The notes under the pieces were generated by a model, which was given only the letters and a program-made list of their open reading frames with translations, made no database searches and was not told where the DNA came from. The translations under genes were made by a program, and so were the position numbers. This document shows, piece by piece, positions 16,431 through 23,704 of a stretch of DNA of 48,587 nt. Source of the DNA: Saprospiraceae bacterium (GTDB lineage Bacteria; Bacteroidota; Bacteroidia; Chitinophagales; Saprospiraceae); contig JANQLV010000049.1 in the NCBI GenBank assembly GCA_028280415.1, positions 1-48,587 on the forward strand, in the 5' to 3' direction. Each line of letters starts with the position of its first letter. Position 1 is the stretch's first letter.

Positions 16431-17621
16431 CTAGGAATTTATAGTAGAGATCGTTTGGTATACCGCTTTTCTTATGTTTACTTCTCTTTTCATATTCATG
16501 ATTTCATATCCCATCTTATTCATGGTGTATGCAAAAACCAACCTATTCTCCGGGTCTGCAATAACAAAACTTCCACCTGCTCCAAAACCGCCAAAAGCTT
16601 TTTCGCTTTTTGAGAAGTTATGATTTTTAGTTGGTTTCATAAAACCAGCATGGAACCGGAAAGAGTCCAGCTTTAGAATTCGGTCCTTATATCCATAGGT
16701 AGGTGGTTTTGGGGGCATGGAAAGATATTCAAGGGTTTTCGAACGAAGTTGCAAAGGATGATTAGTTGCCAATAATCCGTTAAAAAGAGAGGCCAGTCCT
16801 CTCGCATTGCCAAGACCGCCGCCACCCCCAATTTCCAGTTGTAAGATTTCCTTTTTGTTGAAATTGGAATGATTAGCCACGAAAGCCGGATTAAGCATTG
16901 ATCTGAATGTAAGTGACCATGGATTAAAGAACTCTTTTACAAAAATAAAGGGCATCGAAAAAATCTTGAGCTTGGAAAAAGGAATTAAGCTTGCGAGTTT
17001 GTCCATATCATAATCATCATTAATACCGATCCTCAAATCTCCCGATATATGGGGAAGTACCTCTTCTTCCAGAAACTCCTTTAATCTTCTCTTTTTAGGA
17101 TCAATTTTTGACAATAAAGCACTAATGAACCATCCAATATTCCAGGGGTGATAGCCCTGATAAGCTCCCGGTTTCCAATGAGGTTTCTGCTTGGCAATAA
17201 TTCTTTCCAGCAATACCCGATCTTTTATAATTTTGGCATCTAATTTTTTATCGATGGCTGATAAGCCTGCCCGGTGTTGTAAAAGCTGCTCAATGCTTAT
17301 ATCCTCTTTACCGTTTTCAGCAAATTCAGTCCAATAATCTGACACTTTATCCCGATAATCAAAAAGTCCTCTGCTATGGCAAATAGACAGACAGCTTGCA
17401 GAAACGGCTTTAGTCGTTGAAAAAAAGGGAACCTCCGTATCTCTCTCCCATTTCGCCTCCTTTTTCAAATCTTTAAAACCCGACCAGATATCTATTACCA
17501 ACTCATGATCATGGTAAACACATAATGAAGCACCAATTTCTCCAAAATCTTTAAAGTTTTTTGAAAAGGCATTAGCAATTGATGAATATCGATCATCTAT
17601 ATATCCTTCAATTGTATTCAT
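16431..17621 (-). CDS. Class-C beta-lactamase-like serine hydrolase (EstB type)
   Basis: The 396-residue product has the serine beta-lactamase/esterase fold: 'PFFSTTKAVSASCLS' gives S68-x-x-K71, 'LLQHRAGLSAID' is the usual following segment, 'GAYQGYHPWNIGWFI' contains the conserved Tyr (about 157), and 'KAFGGFGAGGSFVIADPENRLVFAYTMNKMG' is the C-terminal glycine-rich strand. No signal peptide is visible, so it is probably cytoplasmic, and EstB-like esterase or peptidase activity is more likely than antibiotic hydrolysis. It is packed 2 bp after the GyrI-like gene and 21 bp before the PLP enzyme gene, strong evidence for one transcript. Confidence 0.85.
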   Translation of the reverse strand: MNTIEGYIDDRYSSIANAFSKNFKDFGEIGASLCVYHDHELVIDIWSGFKDLKKEAKWERDTEVPFFSTTKAVSASCLSICHSRGLFDYRDKVSDYWTEFAENGKEDISIEQLLQHRAGLSAIDKKLDAKIIKDRVLLERIIAKQKPHWKPGAYQGYHPWNIGWFISALLSKIDPKKRRLKEFLEEEVLPHISGDLRIGINDDYDMDKLASLIPFSKLKIFSMPFIFVKEFFNPWSLTFRSMLNPAFVANHSNFNKKEILQLEIGGGGGLGNARGLASLFNGLLATNHPLQLRSKTLEYLSMPPKPPTYGYKDRILKLDSFRFHAGFMKPTKNHNFSKSEKAFGGFGAGGSFVIADPENRLVFAYTMNKMGYEIMNMKREVNIRKAVYQTISTINS

Positions 17622-17623
17622 TC

Positions 17624-18253
17624 CTATTTTACTTTAAACCTTAAAACCGTTTTTAGCTTTTCTACAGGAGTTTTTCTAAAATCCGATAGGTAAATTTCCC
17701 GGTGCATTTTTGAAACTCGTTTTAGGTTTTCATTTTCAGCAAAAACTTCCATTATCTCAAAACTTTCAGGTTCATCATCATAGCTACCAAAATGGAGCAT
17801 TTGCACACATTTCCCATCTGTGATTTTTTCGAAATGTATTTTATCAAAAAAAGCATGCGGCTTTTTCTTATTTGCCAAAACGAGCATTTCGTTAAAAATA
17901 GATTCCGTAACAAAATCGGGCTGTCTTATCATTAATTTATAAACAAAATCGTCTTTATTTATTTTACCATCAAAGTTCTTTTTGGCTTCTTCATTCAGAT
18001 CCCAAAGGCCCTCTAAAGGATATACGGTATAATCATAAAATCCCTCGACCTGATCCGCTGCTTTTTTAAGGGTCATTTTTATGGTATATGACAGTGCATA
18101 CAAAACGCTAATGCAATCTGAAAACAAATCGCTATTTGGGTTGCCTGCTCCATCAATAGTTGCAAACTGAAATTCAGGGACATTTATAACTTCAGGCTTG
18201 TTTTTAGGCAGGTAAACTGATTTTTCTTTTTTTCTCCATTCGTGTTTTTCCAT
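17624..18253 (-). CDS. GyrI-like small-molecule-binding domain protein
   Basis: The 209-residue product matches the stand-alone GyrI-like/SRPBCC-style binding proteins: 'PEVINVPEFQFATIDGAGNPN', 'LYALSYTIKMTLKK', 'YDYTVYPLEGLWDL' and the C-terminal 'VEKLKTVLRFKVK'. These bind small hydrophobic molecules, and some hydrolyse cyclopropane-fatty-acid-like compounds or electrophiles; others are regulator effector domains. There is no DNA-binding domain here. It is the first gene of the tightly spaced minus-strand run ending at 13643. No clear promoter box was found upstream. Confidence 0.85.
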   Translation of the reverse strand: MEKHEWRKKEKSVYLPKNKPEVINVPEFQFATIDGAGNPNSDLFSDCISVLYALSYTIKMTLKKAADQVEGFYDYTVYPLEGLWDLNEEAKKNFDGKINKDDFVYKLMIRQPDFVTESIFNEMLVLANKKKPHAFFDKIHFEKITDGKCVQMLHFGSYDDEPESFEIMEVFAENENLKRVSKMHREIYLSDFRKTPVEKLKTVLRFKVK

Positions 18254-18610
18254 GAATAATTCCGGTTTTAGTGTAATGAAATATTTAGCTGTACCAAGCA
18301 GAAAGTAAGCCTGAAAAATTTAACAGACCTCTTAGTTGCGTACCTTTAAATAAAGAGTACGTTTGGTAAATTTTTATTGAGTTGTTTTGAGGAGGCCCAA
18401 AATCCAGAGTTACCATTTAGGATAATGAGTAATTTTATAACGAAGTATAAATGAAAAAGTGAGCTCTCTAAAACGGTTAATAATCCCCAAATACGCCCTA
18501 AGACTTACACAGAGTTATTCCAGCTTTTTAAAAGGCTTAGCTTGGGAAGGGAAACAAATGAAATTGTTCATATTTTGAACTTGCAGCTAAAATACAAATT
18601 GTTTAATCTG
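18254..18610. other. Intergenic region upstream of the GyrI-led run
   Basis: This 357-bp AT-rich stretch lies between the 45-codon mini-ORF and the GyrI-like gene. No ORF of use, promoter consensus or strong hairpin was seen. Confidence 0.45.
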
Positions 18611-18748
18611 CTATTCCGGTGGAGAATCTATTACTTCCCCTACATTTTCTCTAATGCCATTGGTTTCAGTGTTCCCACCTTTGATTGTTTTAGTATTGCT
18701 TATTGGTTTGAGTAGCTGCATCAAGTCGCGAAAGGTTTTCTTTTTCAT
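18611..18748 (-). CDS. Candidate small peptide with Gly-Gly motif (45 aa)
   Basis: An ATG at 18748 opens a 45-codon frame ending TAG at 18611. Residues 1-23 are basic and amphipathic (begins MKKKTFRDLMQLLKP). Gly-Gly is at 24-25, and the last 20 residues are polar and acidic, rich in Asn, Thr, Glu and Asp and ending SPPE. This resembles small Bacteroidota peptides with a double-glycine leader, which include ribosomal natural-product precursors and bacteriocin-like peptides. No maturation enzyme, ABC peptidase-exporter or obvious Shine-Dalgarno sequence is adjacent. It may be a chance ORF, but it sits in a 650-bp gap with no other content and in phase with neighbouring minus-strand transcription. 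Confidence 0.4.
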   Translation of the reverse strand: MKKKTFRDLMQLLKPISNTKTIKGGNTETNGIRENVGEVIDSPPE

Positions 18749-18906
18749 GTTAGTTCTTTAAATGAGAAATGTTTTTTCAAACCTAAGATAATAAAATATT
18801 ATCACTTGGAATTGTTAAAAAATGGAGCTTGAATTATGTTTATACTTCGTTGCAAAATCGACCTAAAAACCAAACTCCCAAACAGGCTCTCAATCTTTAA
18901 AGCTTA

Positions 18907-19290
18907 TTATAAAACATATCTTTTAAAAATGCTTTCTATAACTTCTTCCGGATTATAACACAGTCCGGGATGAGGCTTAGAACATTGGAGGATAGTGCTT
19001 TTGGAAGCGGTTAACCATCGAAACCTTGATGATAGTTCTAATTTTCCAATACGCCCCGCATCAGCACCTCCTGCACATATTTGCTCCCAGGCCTTTAAAT
19101 AATCACTTATTGTATCAATATCAATTGTTTCTGAAAAAGATTTTATTCGCTTTTCGTCAATTCTATATTTGATCCCAAGGTATTTTTTTTGTTTCGAAAA
19201 GAGCAGGACACCGATATTAATAAACTCTTCGCGTTCCACTTTTGGAACTAACCTGATAACCGCAAATTCGTATATAACTCTATCTTGCAT
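18907..19290 (-). CDS. DUF3037 protein
   Basis: The 127-residue product matches DUF3037: 'VIYEFAVIRLVPKVEREEFINIGVLLFSKQKKYLGIKYRID', followed by a helical half with 'YLKAWEQICAGG' and a C-terminal 'PGLCYNPEEVIESIFKRYVL'. The function of the family is unknown. Its start codon lies inside the end of the HipA-like kinase gene (11-bp overlap), so the two are translationally coupled. The pairing of DUF3037 with a HipA-like kinase recurs in other bacteria (family knowledge) and suggests a shared role. Confidence 0.85.
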   Translation of the reverse strand: MQDRVIYEFAVIRLVPKVEREEFINIGVLLFSKQKKYLGIKYRIDEKRIKSFSETIDIDTISDYLKAWEQICAGGADAGRIGKLELSSRFRWLTASKSTILQCSKPHPGLCYNPEEVIESIFKRYVL

Positions 19291-20059
19291 CTAAAGCTTC
19301 TTTAACTAGTAAATCAATTTTGGCTATTCTGGTATTTAAAAACTTGATATACGCAGCTCTCATTTCATGAGTAGTTAAAACATTGGACTCTTCCAATAAC
19401 CAATCCTCGGGTATAAGGGAGATTATATTTTCGATTACATCCTCAGTGATCAGACTTTGAATTTCTCTGGAAGCTTCCACTAGTTTATCGGCTTTGTCCA
19501 ACAAAACATGATCCTTTACATTCGGAAAAGTACGAGATAGATGTGCTTCCCAGTTTTTCCAATTATGATGAAAATATAAACTTGCACCGTGGTCAATGAG
19601 CCATAACTCTTTGTGCCAGTTTAGCAAATTCGTATTTTTCGCCGTTCGATCAATATTGGTGATGATACTATCCAGAAGAACTACTTTTGAGGCGGACAGG
19701 GAATCGGCGATAGACACCAGCGGATCGTAGCTAATCGCTCCCGAAAGAAAATGCAATCCAAGATTTAAACCTACACTAAACTTTAATAAATCCTGAATTT
19801 CTTCATCAGGTTCGGTTTTACTAAATGAATCATCCAGATTCATAAACACCAACTCCGGCACTTTTAAGCCAATTGCCTGTGCCAGAAGCCCGCCAACCAG
19901 TTCTGCAATTAATGCTTTTTTCCCTTGTCCGGCACCTCTAAACTTTAAGACATAAAGAAAGTCATCATCCGCTTGCACAATTGCGGGGAGAGAGCCTCCT
20001 TCCCTCAAAGGTTTCAAGTACTGAACAACATCAACCGTTCGAATCTCAATTTTACTCAT
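19280..20059 (-). CDS. HipA-like kinase domain protein (HipA_2 type)
   Basis: The ATG at 20059 (259 residues) is preferred; a TTG nine bases upstream gives 'MGG' plus the same protein. Kinase landmarks are 'DFLYVLKFRGAGQGKKALIAELVGGLLA' (K39 as the ATP lysine), 'LLDSIITNIDRTAKNTNLLNW' (D137 and N142 as catalytic-loop residues) and 'LWLIDHGASLYF' (D156 for Mg2+). Classical HipA toxins are about 440 residues with an N-terminal subdomain and a HipB antitoxin. This protein is the shorter HipA_2 form, and no HipB-like HTH gene is present. Partner DUF3037 overlaps its end. Phosphorylation targets are unknown. Confidence 0.85.
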   Translation of the reverse strand: MSKIEIRTVDVVQYLKPLREGGSLPAIVQADDDFLYVLKFRGAGQGKKALIAELVGGLLAQAIGLKVPELVFMNLDDSFSKTEPDEEIQDLLKFSVGLNLGLHFLSGAISYDPLVSIADSLSASKVVLLDSIITNIDRTAKNTNLLNWHKELWLIDHGASLYFHHNWKNWEAHLSRTFPNVKDHVLLDKADKLVEASREIQSLITEDVIENIISLIPEDWLLEESNVLTTHEMRAAYIKFLNTRIAKIDLLVKEALDAR

Positions 20060-20531
20060 GCCTCCCAAGATAGTAAAATTTGTTTCTCTATAGGCGGATC
20101 GGAATCAAAAAGTCTTGTCTTAAACCGATTCCGGAAGTGGATATACCTTGAGTCTGAAATAGACAGCTTTGTTACATATAAATTCTTGCGAAGGACATGC
20201 TGACTTATAGACGCAGCCTTGTTTTTGCTGGTTTAGAAGCAAGTGTGGATACTGATCTTTTGGCGGGTCACTTAGCTATTGCTAATTTTAAAAGTGAAGT
20301 GATTTAAAGTAGATAAAAGAAAAGGATAATAACTATTACAATATCGAATTTTAGTATGTTAAAGGTTTTCTAATTTGGCCCGGGACCAATAGAGGATTCG
20401 GAATTCTGAACCTCGCCTGTGATCTAGCTTTTTTTCTACACTACTTGATGTCTTGGCATCAAATAGCATAGAAAAAAGCTTTTTCGACTTCGTTTTCAGT
20501 GAAGTGAACTTCAATTGTAAAAAAGATCAAT
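20060..20531. other. Intergenic region with long imperfect hairpin
   Basis: The 472-bp gap separates two minus-strand units. It holds the hairpin at 20426-20480 and a 36-codon plus-strand ORF (20197-20307) that I could not support. No promoter consensus was seen for the kinase gene. Confidence 0.45.
20426..20480. terminator. Long imperfect hairpin downstream of the pore-former-like gene
   Basis: Outer arms (20426-20438 and 20469-20480) pair over 12 bp with one bulged T; inner arms TTGATG (20445-20450) and CATCAA (20457-20462) pair perfectly round a TCTTGG loop. Runs of T/A inside the outer arms could work as U-tracts in either direction. It starts 52 bp beyond the stop of the 20532 gene, as expected for its terminator. 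Confidence 0.5.
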
Positions 20532-21206
20532 TTAATTGAGCATTTCCGAATTTTGAGCATCACCAACTTTCATAAACTTCTCAAAACCCGAAGTCTCTAC
20601 CTTTGCTTGACTGGGGAAGAAGGTTGAAACAAATGTTTCATCTGCATTGGTCATCGTGTTCGTAAAAGAGTTTTTGAAAATCTCTTTTCCTCCCATTAAG
20701 GTTTTTGATTTTCCTGTGATGGTAAAAGTATAGACTAGTTGCCACCAAATTGCAGAGATTTCTCCCTCTTTAGGAGTTACACTGAATTCCTGGCTAATGG
20801 TTTGCGACTCCGACATAGTTATTGACTGGGAGAAAGTTTGACTCATACTTGCACCAATAGATACTAATGACGCTTTAACTCCCAAGCTGGCGGAAAAGGA
20901 TTTGGTAATTGTTTCGGTAGTAGAAGTCCCTGTTGTAACCGAATTAGTCTGATGAAACGGTGTGGAGGGAGAAGCAGTAGCTGCAACTACCTTTTTCCAT
21001 TGTGCGGTAACGGTCAGGACCTGATCATAGAGAATATTTTCCATAATGTAATCTTCTGTACCAGATTCTTTCGGGTCCGGAATCTTTATTGACTGGAGCG
21101 GAAGATTTGTTTGTGCAACCTGAACTATCGAAGGATCGGGCGGAAACTGATTAATTCCGGTTGGAGCCGGAGGTGCTGGAATATCGTTCCATGTTAAATT
21201 AGACAT
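20532..21206 (-). CDS. Aerolysin/ETX-MTX2-like candidate pore-forming protein, copy B
   Basis: The 224-residue product has no signal peptide. It opens with a proline-rich segment ('WNDIPAPPAPTGINQFPP'), then a strand 'DQVLTVTAQWKKV', and then a long Ser/Thr-rich alternating stretch (about 88-145) including 'TGTSTTETITKSFSASLG' and 'SIGASMSQTFSQSITMS'. The C-terminal half has 'ISAIWWQLVYTFTI', 'NADETFVSTFFP' and 'TSGFEKFMK'. Alternation of small polar and hydrophobic residues in such a stretch is the hallmark of the insertion loop of aerolysin-type beta-pore formers; assignment to that superfamily is inference from pattern. Copy A lies directly upstream (95 bp), and the two share the whole architecture. 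Confidence 0.6.
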   Translation of the reverse strand: MSNLTWNDIPAPPAPTGINQFPPDPSIVQVAQTNLPLQSIKIPDPKESGTEDYIMENILYDQVLTVTAQWKKVVAATASPSTPFHQTNSVTTGTSTTETITKSFSASLGVKASLVSIGASMSQTFSQSITMSESQTISQEFSVTPKEGEISAIWWQLVYTFTITGKSKTLMGGKEIFKNSFTNTMTNADETFVSTFFPSQAKVETSGFEKFMKVGDAQNSEMLN

Positions 21207-21301
21207 ATAAATTGTTTTTAGTGTTAAAAAAGATTAAGATTTTAGAGATGCTGTGTTAGCAATAAAATAACTGAAGCAATAAAAAATGGCTAAAACCCGG
21301 C

Positions 21302-21937
21302 TTAGAATACACTAGCTTCTTTCATAAACTTCTCAAAGCCCGAAGTCTTTAAATTCGCTGAGTTGGGATAAACGGTAGAAATAAACGTTTCATCCGCATT
21401 GGATATCGTTGTTGTAAAAGGGGTTTCATCTGACGCTTTTCCTTCCATTAAGAGTTTTACTTTTCCTTTTATCGTATATGTATAGACCAATTGCCACCAG
21501 ATCGCAGAGATTTCTTCTTTTGTAGGAGTTACACTAAATTGTTGGGAAATGGTCTTTGACTTCGACATAGTTATGGAGTGAGAGAAAGTTTCACTCATAC
21601 TTGCACCAATAGACCCTAATGATGCTGCCACTCCTAAGCTAGCTGAAAACGACTTTGTTATTGTATCAGTAGTAGAAGTTCCTGTTGTAACCGAATCCGT
21701 TTGATTAAATGGTGTAGAGGGAGAAGCCGTACAGGAGAGCACTTTTTTCCATTGTGCTGTAACGGTCAGGATTTGATCACAGTGAACTTGTTCAATAATA
21801 ATAATATCAGTTAACTGCTTTTTTTGGTCTGGAAGCTTAGTTTGCGCAACTTGGATTATCGGAGGAGCGGCCGGGAATTGATTAATTCCGGTTGGAGCGG
21901 GAGGTGCTGGAATTTTGTTCCATGTTACAATTGACAT
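21302..21937 (-). CDS. Aerolysin/ETX-MTX2-like candidate pore-forming protein, copy A
   Basis: The 211-residue product is a paralogue of the 20532-21206 gene. It has the same proline-rich opening ('WNKIPAPPAPTGINQFP'), the same 'TGTSTTDTITKSFSASLG' and 'SIGASMSETFSHSITMS' segments, the same 'ISAIWWQLVYTYTIKGK' and the same 'TSGFEKFMKE' end. It has a shorter spacer between the proline-rich part and the first strand, and a Cys pair in the N-terminal half (near 'VHCDQIL' and 'VLSCTAS') that is absent from copy B. The short leaders before both start codons are also alike, so the duplication included 5' sequence. It has no signal peptide or T9SS tail, so export, if any, would use another route. 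No immunity-like gene is adjacent. Confidence 0.6.
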   Translation of the reverse strand: MSIVTWNKIPAPPAPTGINQFPAAPPIIQVAQTKLPDQKKQLTDIIIIEQVHCDQILTVTAQWKKVLSCTASPSTPFNQTDSVTTGTSTTDTITKSFSASLGVAASLGSIGASMSETFSHSITMSKSKTISQQFSVTPTKEEISAIWWQLVYTYTIKGKVKLLMEGKASDETPFTTTISNADETFISTVYPNSANLKTSGFEKFMKEASVF

Positions 21938-21965
21938 AGTAAATTGTTTTTGGTGTTAAAAAATT

Positions 21966-21996
21966 GAGCCAGTATTTTGATACTATTCATTGGCTC
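21966..21996 (-). promoter_or_regulatory. Nested stem-loop in the leader of the pore-former-like pair
   Basis: GAGCCA (21966-21971) pairs with TGGCTC (21991-21996), and within it AGTAT (21971-21975) pairs with ATACT (21980-21984). The element lies 29 bp upstream of the copy A start and could fold in the 5' leader or bind a regulator. It is absent from the leader of copy B. Confidence 0.4.
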
Positions 21997-22007
21997 AGGA
22001 ATGCCCG

Positions 22008-22025
22008 TTTTTGTTTGAACAAAAA
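22008..22025. promoter_or_regulatory. AT-rich dyad upstream of the pore-former-like pair
   Basis: TTTTTGTT and AACAAAAA are perfect inverted arms round a TG centre. The position, 70 bp upstream of the copy A start, fits an operator, but no regulator can be assigned. Confidence 0.35.
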
Positions 22026-22283
22026 TTGAGGACGCTTAGCTCAAAAAATACATCAAGCAGACTCTTAAACATTAAACTTATTTACAATATAAAATAATTT
22101 TATTATATATGAAATTTTTATAATACAAAAATTTTACTTATGTCCTCTTTCCTTAAGTATATTTATCAATTGAATTCAGGTTTGCGGGCTAATTCATAAA
22201 AACAGTAGCTGGAAAGCTGTTGAAGGTTGAACTGTTTGTTGAAAAAAAGTCTAAAATACGGAGGGATATAAATCTTTTTCGGC

Positions 22284-22955
22284 TTAGATGGCAATAAACC
22301 AGCTTATATTAAGCCAAGATCGATTTCTCATTTGATTTTCAATAAAAGAATCTAATCTATTTTCGATCCCAAGTTCTAATTTGTTGTTATCATTGAATTC
22401 ATAACCTAAAAAAACAGCTAGTCTAATCTCAAGGTCATAATTACTGTTTTGAAGCGAATTCAGATATTCATTATTTAGCTTTAGATAAAACTCATTGGCG
22501 TTTATCGATTGACCATTTAAGGGAATTTGATTAGATATTCTGTACCGGAATCGGAAAGTGGTACCTTCTTCTTCAAATGTTTGATCTGATGAGAAGCGAT
22601 GTGCGATTCTAAAAAATAGCCATTTTTGAGTAATTGCAAATTGTTGAATCAATCTATGGACGATCCTCTCATCCCTCACTCTCAATAAGTATCCTCCCGC
22701 CAAAGAATTATTCAAGCCTATCTTCGTAGATGCGATAGCCGAAAAATCAATTAACTCGTACTGCGACTTAAAGCTTTGCTCCTGATAGATAATCTGTCTT
22801 GACTCTGTTTTAAAGTTTAATTTCAGATTACCTAGTAATTTCTTATTAACGTTTACAACTGGTAATAAGCCAAATTGATAATTATCCTGAGCTTTCCCTA
22901 TTCCACAGAAAATTATAAAAAGAAATAGAGTACCTAATCGGGTTTTAATATTCAA
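22284..22955 (-). CDS. DUF2490 outer-membrane protein
   Basis: The 223-residue product has a signal peptide (about 1-22, ending GKAQ) and matches DUF2490: amphipathic strands such as 'LLGNLKLNFKTESRQII', 'SLAGGYLLRVRDERIVHRLIQQFAI', 'FRIAHRFSSDQTF', 'TTFRFRYRIS' and a C-terminal 'NRSWLNISWFIAI'. These strands predict a small beta-barrel. The only start is a TTG at 22955, because no ATG lies between the preceding in-frame stop and the signal peptide. It overlaps the end of the upstream gene by 11 bp, so translation is probably coupled. Function is unknown for the family. Confidence 0.8.
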   Translation of the reverse strand: MNIKTRLGTLFLFIIFCGIGKAQDNYQFGLLPVVNVNKKLLGNLKLNFKTESRQIIYQEQSFKSQYELIDFSAIASTKIGLNNSLAGGYLLRVRDERIVHRLIQQFAITQKWLFFRIAHRFSSDQTFEEEGTTFRFRYRISNQIPLNGQSINANEFYLKLNNEYLNSLQNSNYDLEIRLAVFLGYEFNDNNKLELGIENRLDSFIENQMRNRSWLNISWFIAI

Positions 22956-23529
22956 GATTATCCGTGTTTTTAAGCAGAATTACCGCCTTTTGAAGCATCT
23001 CTCCTTGATCATCAAAAAGATACTCCAGCTTTTCATGCTTTTTTTTATTTTTTACTTTGACTATCATTTCATAACGAGTAATAACTTCGGGATTATTAGT
23101 AAACTTTTGATTTACAATTGTATTAATTAAGGCATCCGGATCGCCTGAAAACTGGATTTGAATTTTACAAATATTGGCCTTTTGATAATTAGTGTTTAGA
23201 TATTTAAGGATATTTTGACGCACTTTCTCTGATATTTCATTCAATTTAATTTCAATCTCAATATCTTCTATTATTCCTTTCGAGTTAAACTCAACACTAT
23301 ACTTTTTTGAAAGGTATTTTGTTTTCGCTTCGATCGAAGTTTTATCAAGCCCTTCTTCTTTATACCATTTGATTTTTCTATCGAAGCCTAAAGCATTGAC
23401 AAATTCAAGTGCCGGTTTCGGCACATCCTTTTGATTTAGTCTATACTCCTTTTCATACTTGACCTGGGCTTCAAGCTTATCAAACAAGATCATAGATACG
23501 ATTAGTATAAGCGCGATATTCTTTATCAT
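22945..23529 (-). CDS. Exported hypothetical protein, partner of DUF2490
   Basis: The 194-residue product has a signal peptide (about 1-21, 'LILIVSMILFDKLEAQ') and a Lys/Glu-rich mature part with alternating strands and helices: 'KIKWYKEEGLDKTSIEAKTKYLSKKYSVEFNSKGIIEDIEIEI' and 'RYEMIVKVKNKKKHEKLEYLFDDQGEML'. This strand-turn-strand spacing recalls PepSY-like modules, but I cannot assign the family firmly. Its stop overlaps the start of the DUF2490 gene. The coupling suggests that the periplasmic protein and the barrel work together (inference). Confidence 0.7.
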   Translation of the reverse strand: MIKNIALILIVSMILFDKLEAQVKYEKEYRLNQKDVPKPALEFVNALGFDRKIKWYKEEGLDKTSIEAKTKYLSKKYSVEFNSKGIIEDIEIEIKLNEISEKVRQNILKYLNTNYQKANICKIQIQFSGDPDALINTIVNQKFTNNPEVITRYEMIVKVKNKKKHEKLEYLFDDQGEMLQKAVILLKNTDNLEY

Positions 23530-23647
23530 TGATCGAATTTTGGATATTATTCTATAATAAATCGCAAAGCTGAAAACAGCTCTGTTTGGGGCCCTTCCAT
23601 TGATAAAAGAAAAATTTTAGATGTGGTGAGCTTAATCAGCCAGTAGG

Positions 23648-23671
23648 CTCCTGCAAATTCAAATGCAGGAG
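23648..23671. terminator. Hairpin after the methyltransferase/hydroxylase gene
   Basis: CTCCTGCA (23648-23655) and TGCAGGAG (23664-23671) form a perfect 8-bp GC-containing stem with an 8-nt loop, starting 34 bp beyond the stop of the minus-strand gene at 23705. No U-tract follows on the minus strand, so the mode of termination is unclear. Confidence 0.45.
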
Positions 23672-23704
23672 TGCTTAAAACAATATTTTTTTAGCTCTTA
23701 TTTA

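Larger units (their letters stand above)
21938..22283. other. Intergenic region with two inverted repeats
   Basis: The 346-bp gap between copy A and the DUF2490 gene contains a nested hairpin (21966-21996) and a short dyad (22008-22025), described separately. No ORF or TAnnTTTG box was recognised on the minus strand. Confidence 0.45.

Noticed and set aside
16431-17621. Antibiotic-resistance beta-lactamase
   Set aside because: The S-x-x-K and Tyr motifs show the fold, but there is no export signal and the operon context fits an esterase or peptidase better.
19280-20059. Complete HipBA toxin-antitoxin system
   Set aside because: No HipB-like HTH gene is next to the kinase, and the kinase is the short HipA_2 form paired with DUF3037.
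20197-20307. 36-codon plus-strand ORF (starts MLTYRRSL)
   Set aside because: Too short, no promoter or homology clue, opposite to neighbouring transcription; kept only as a possibility.
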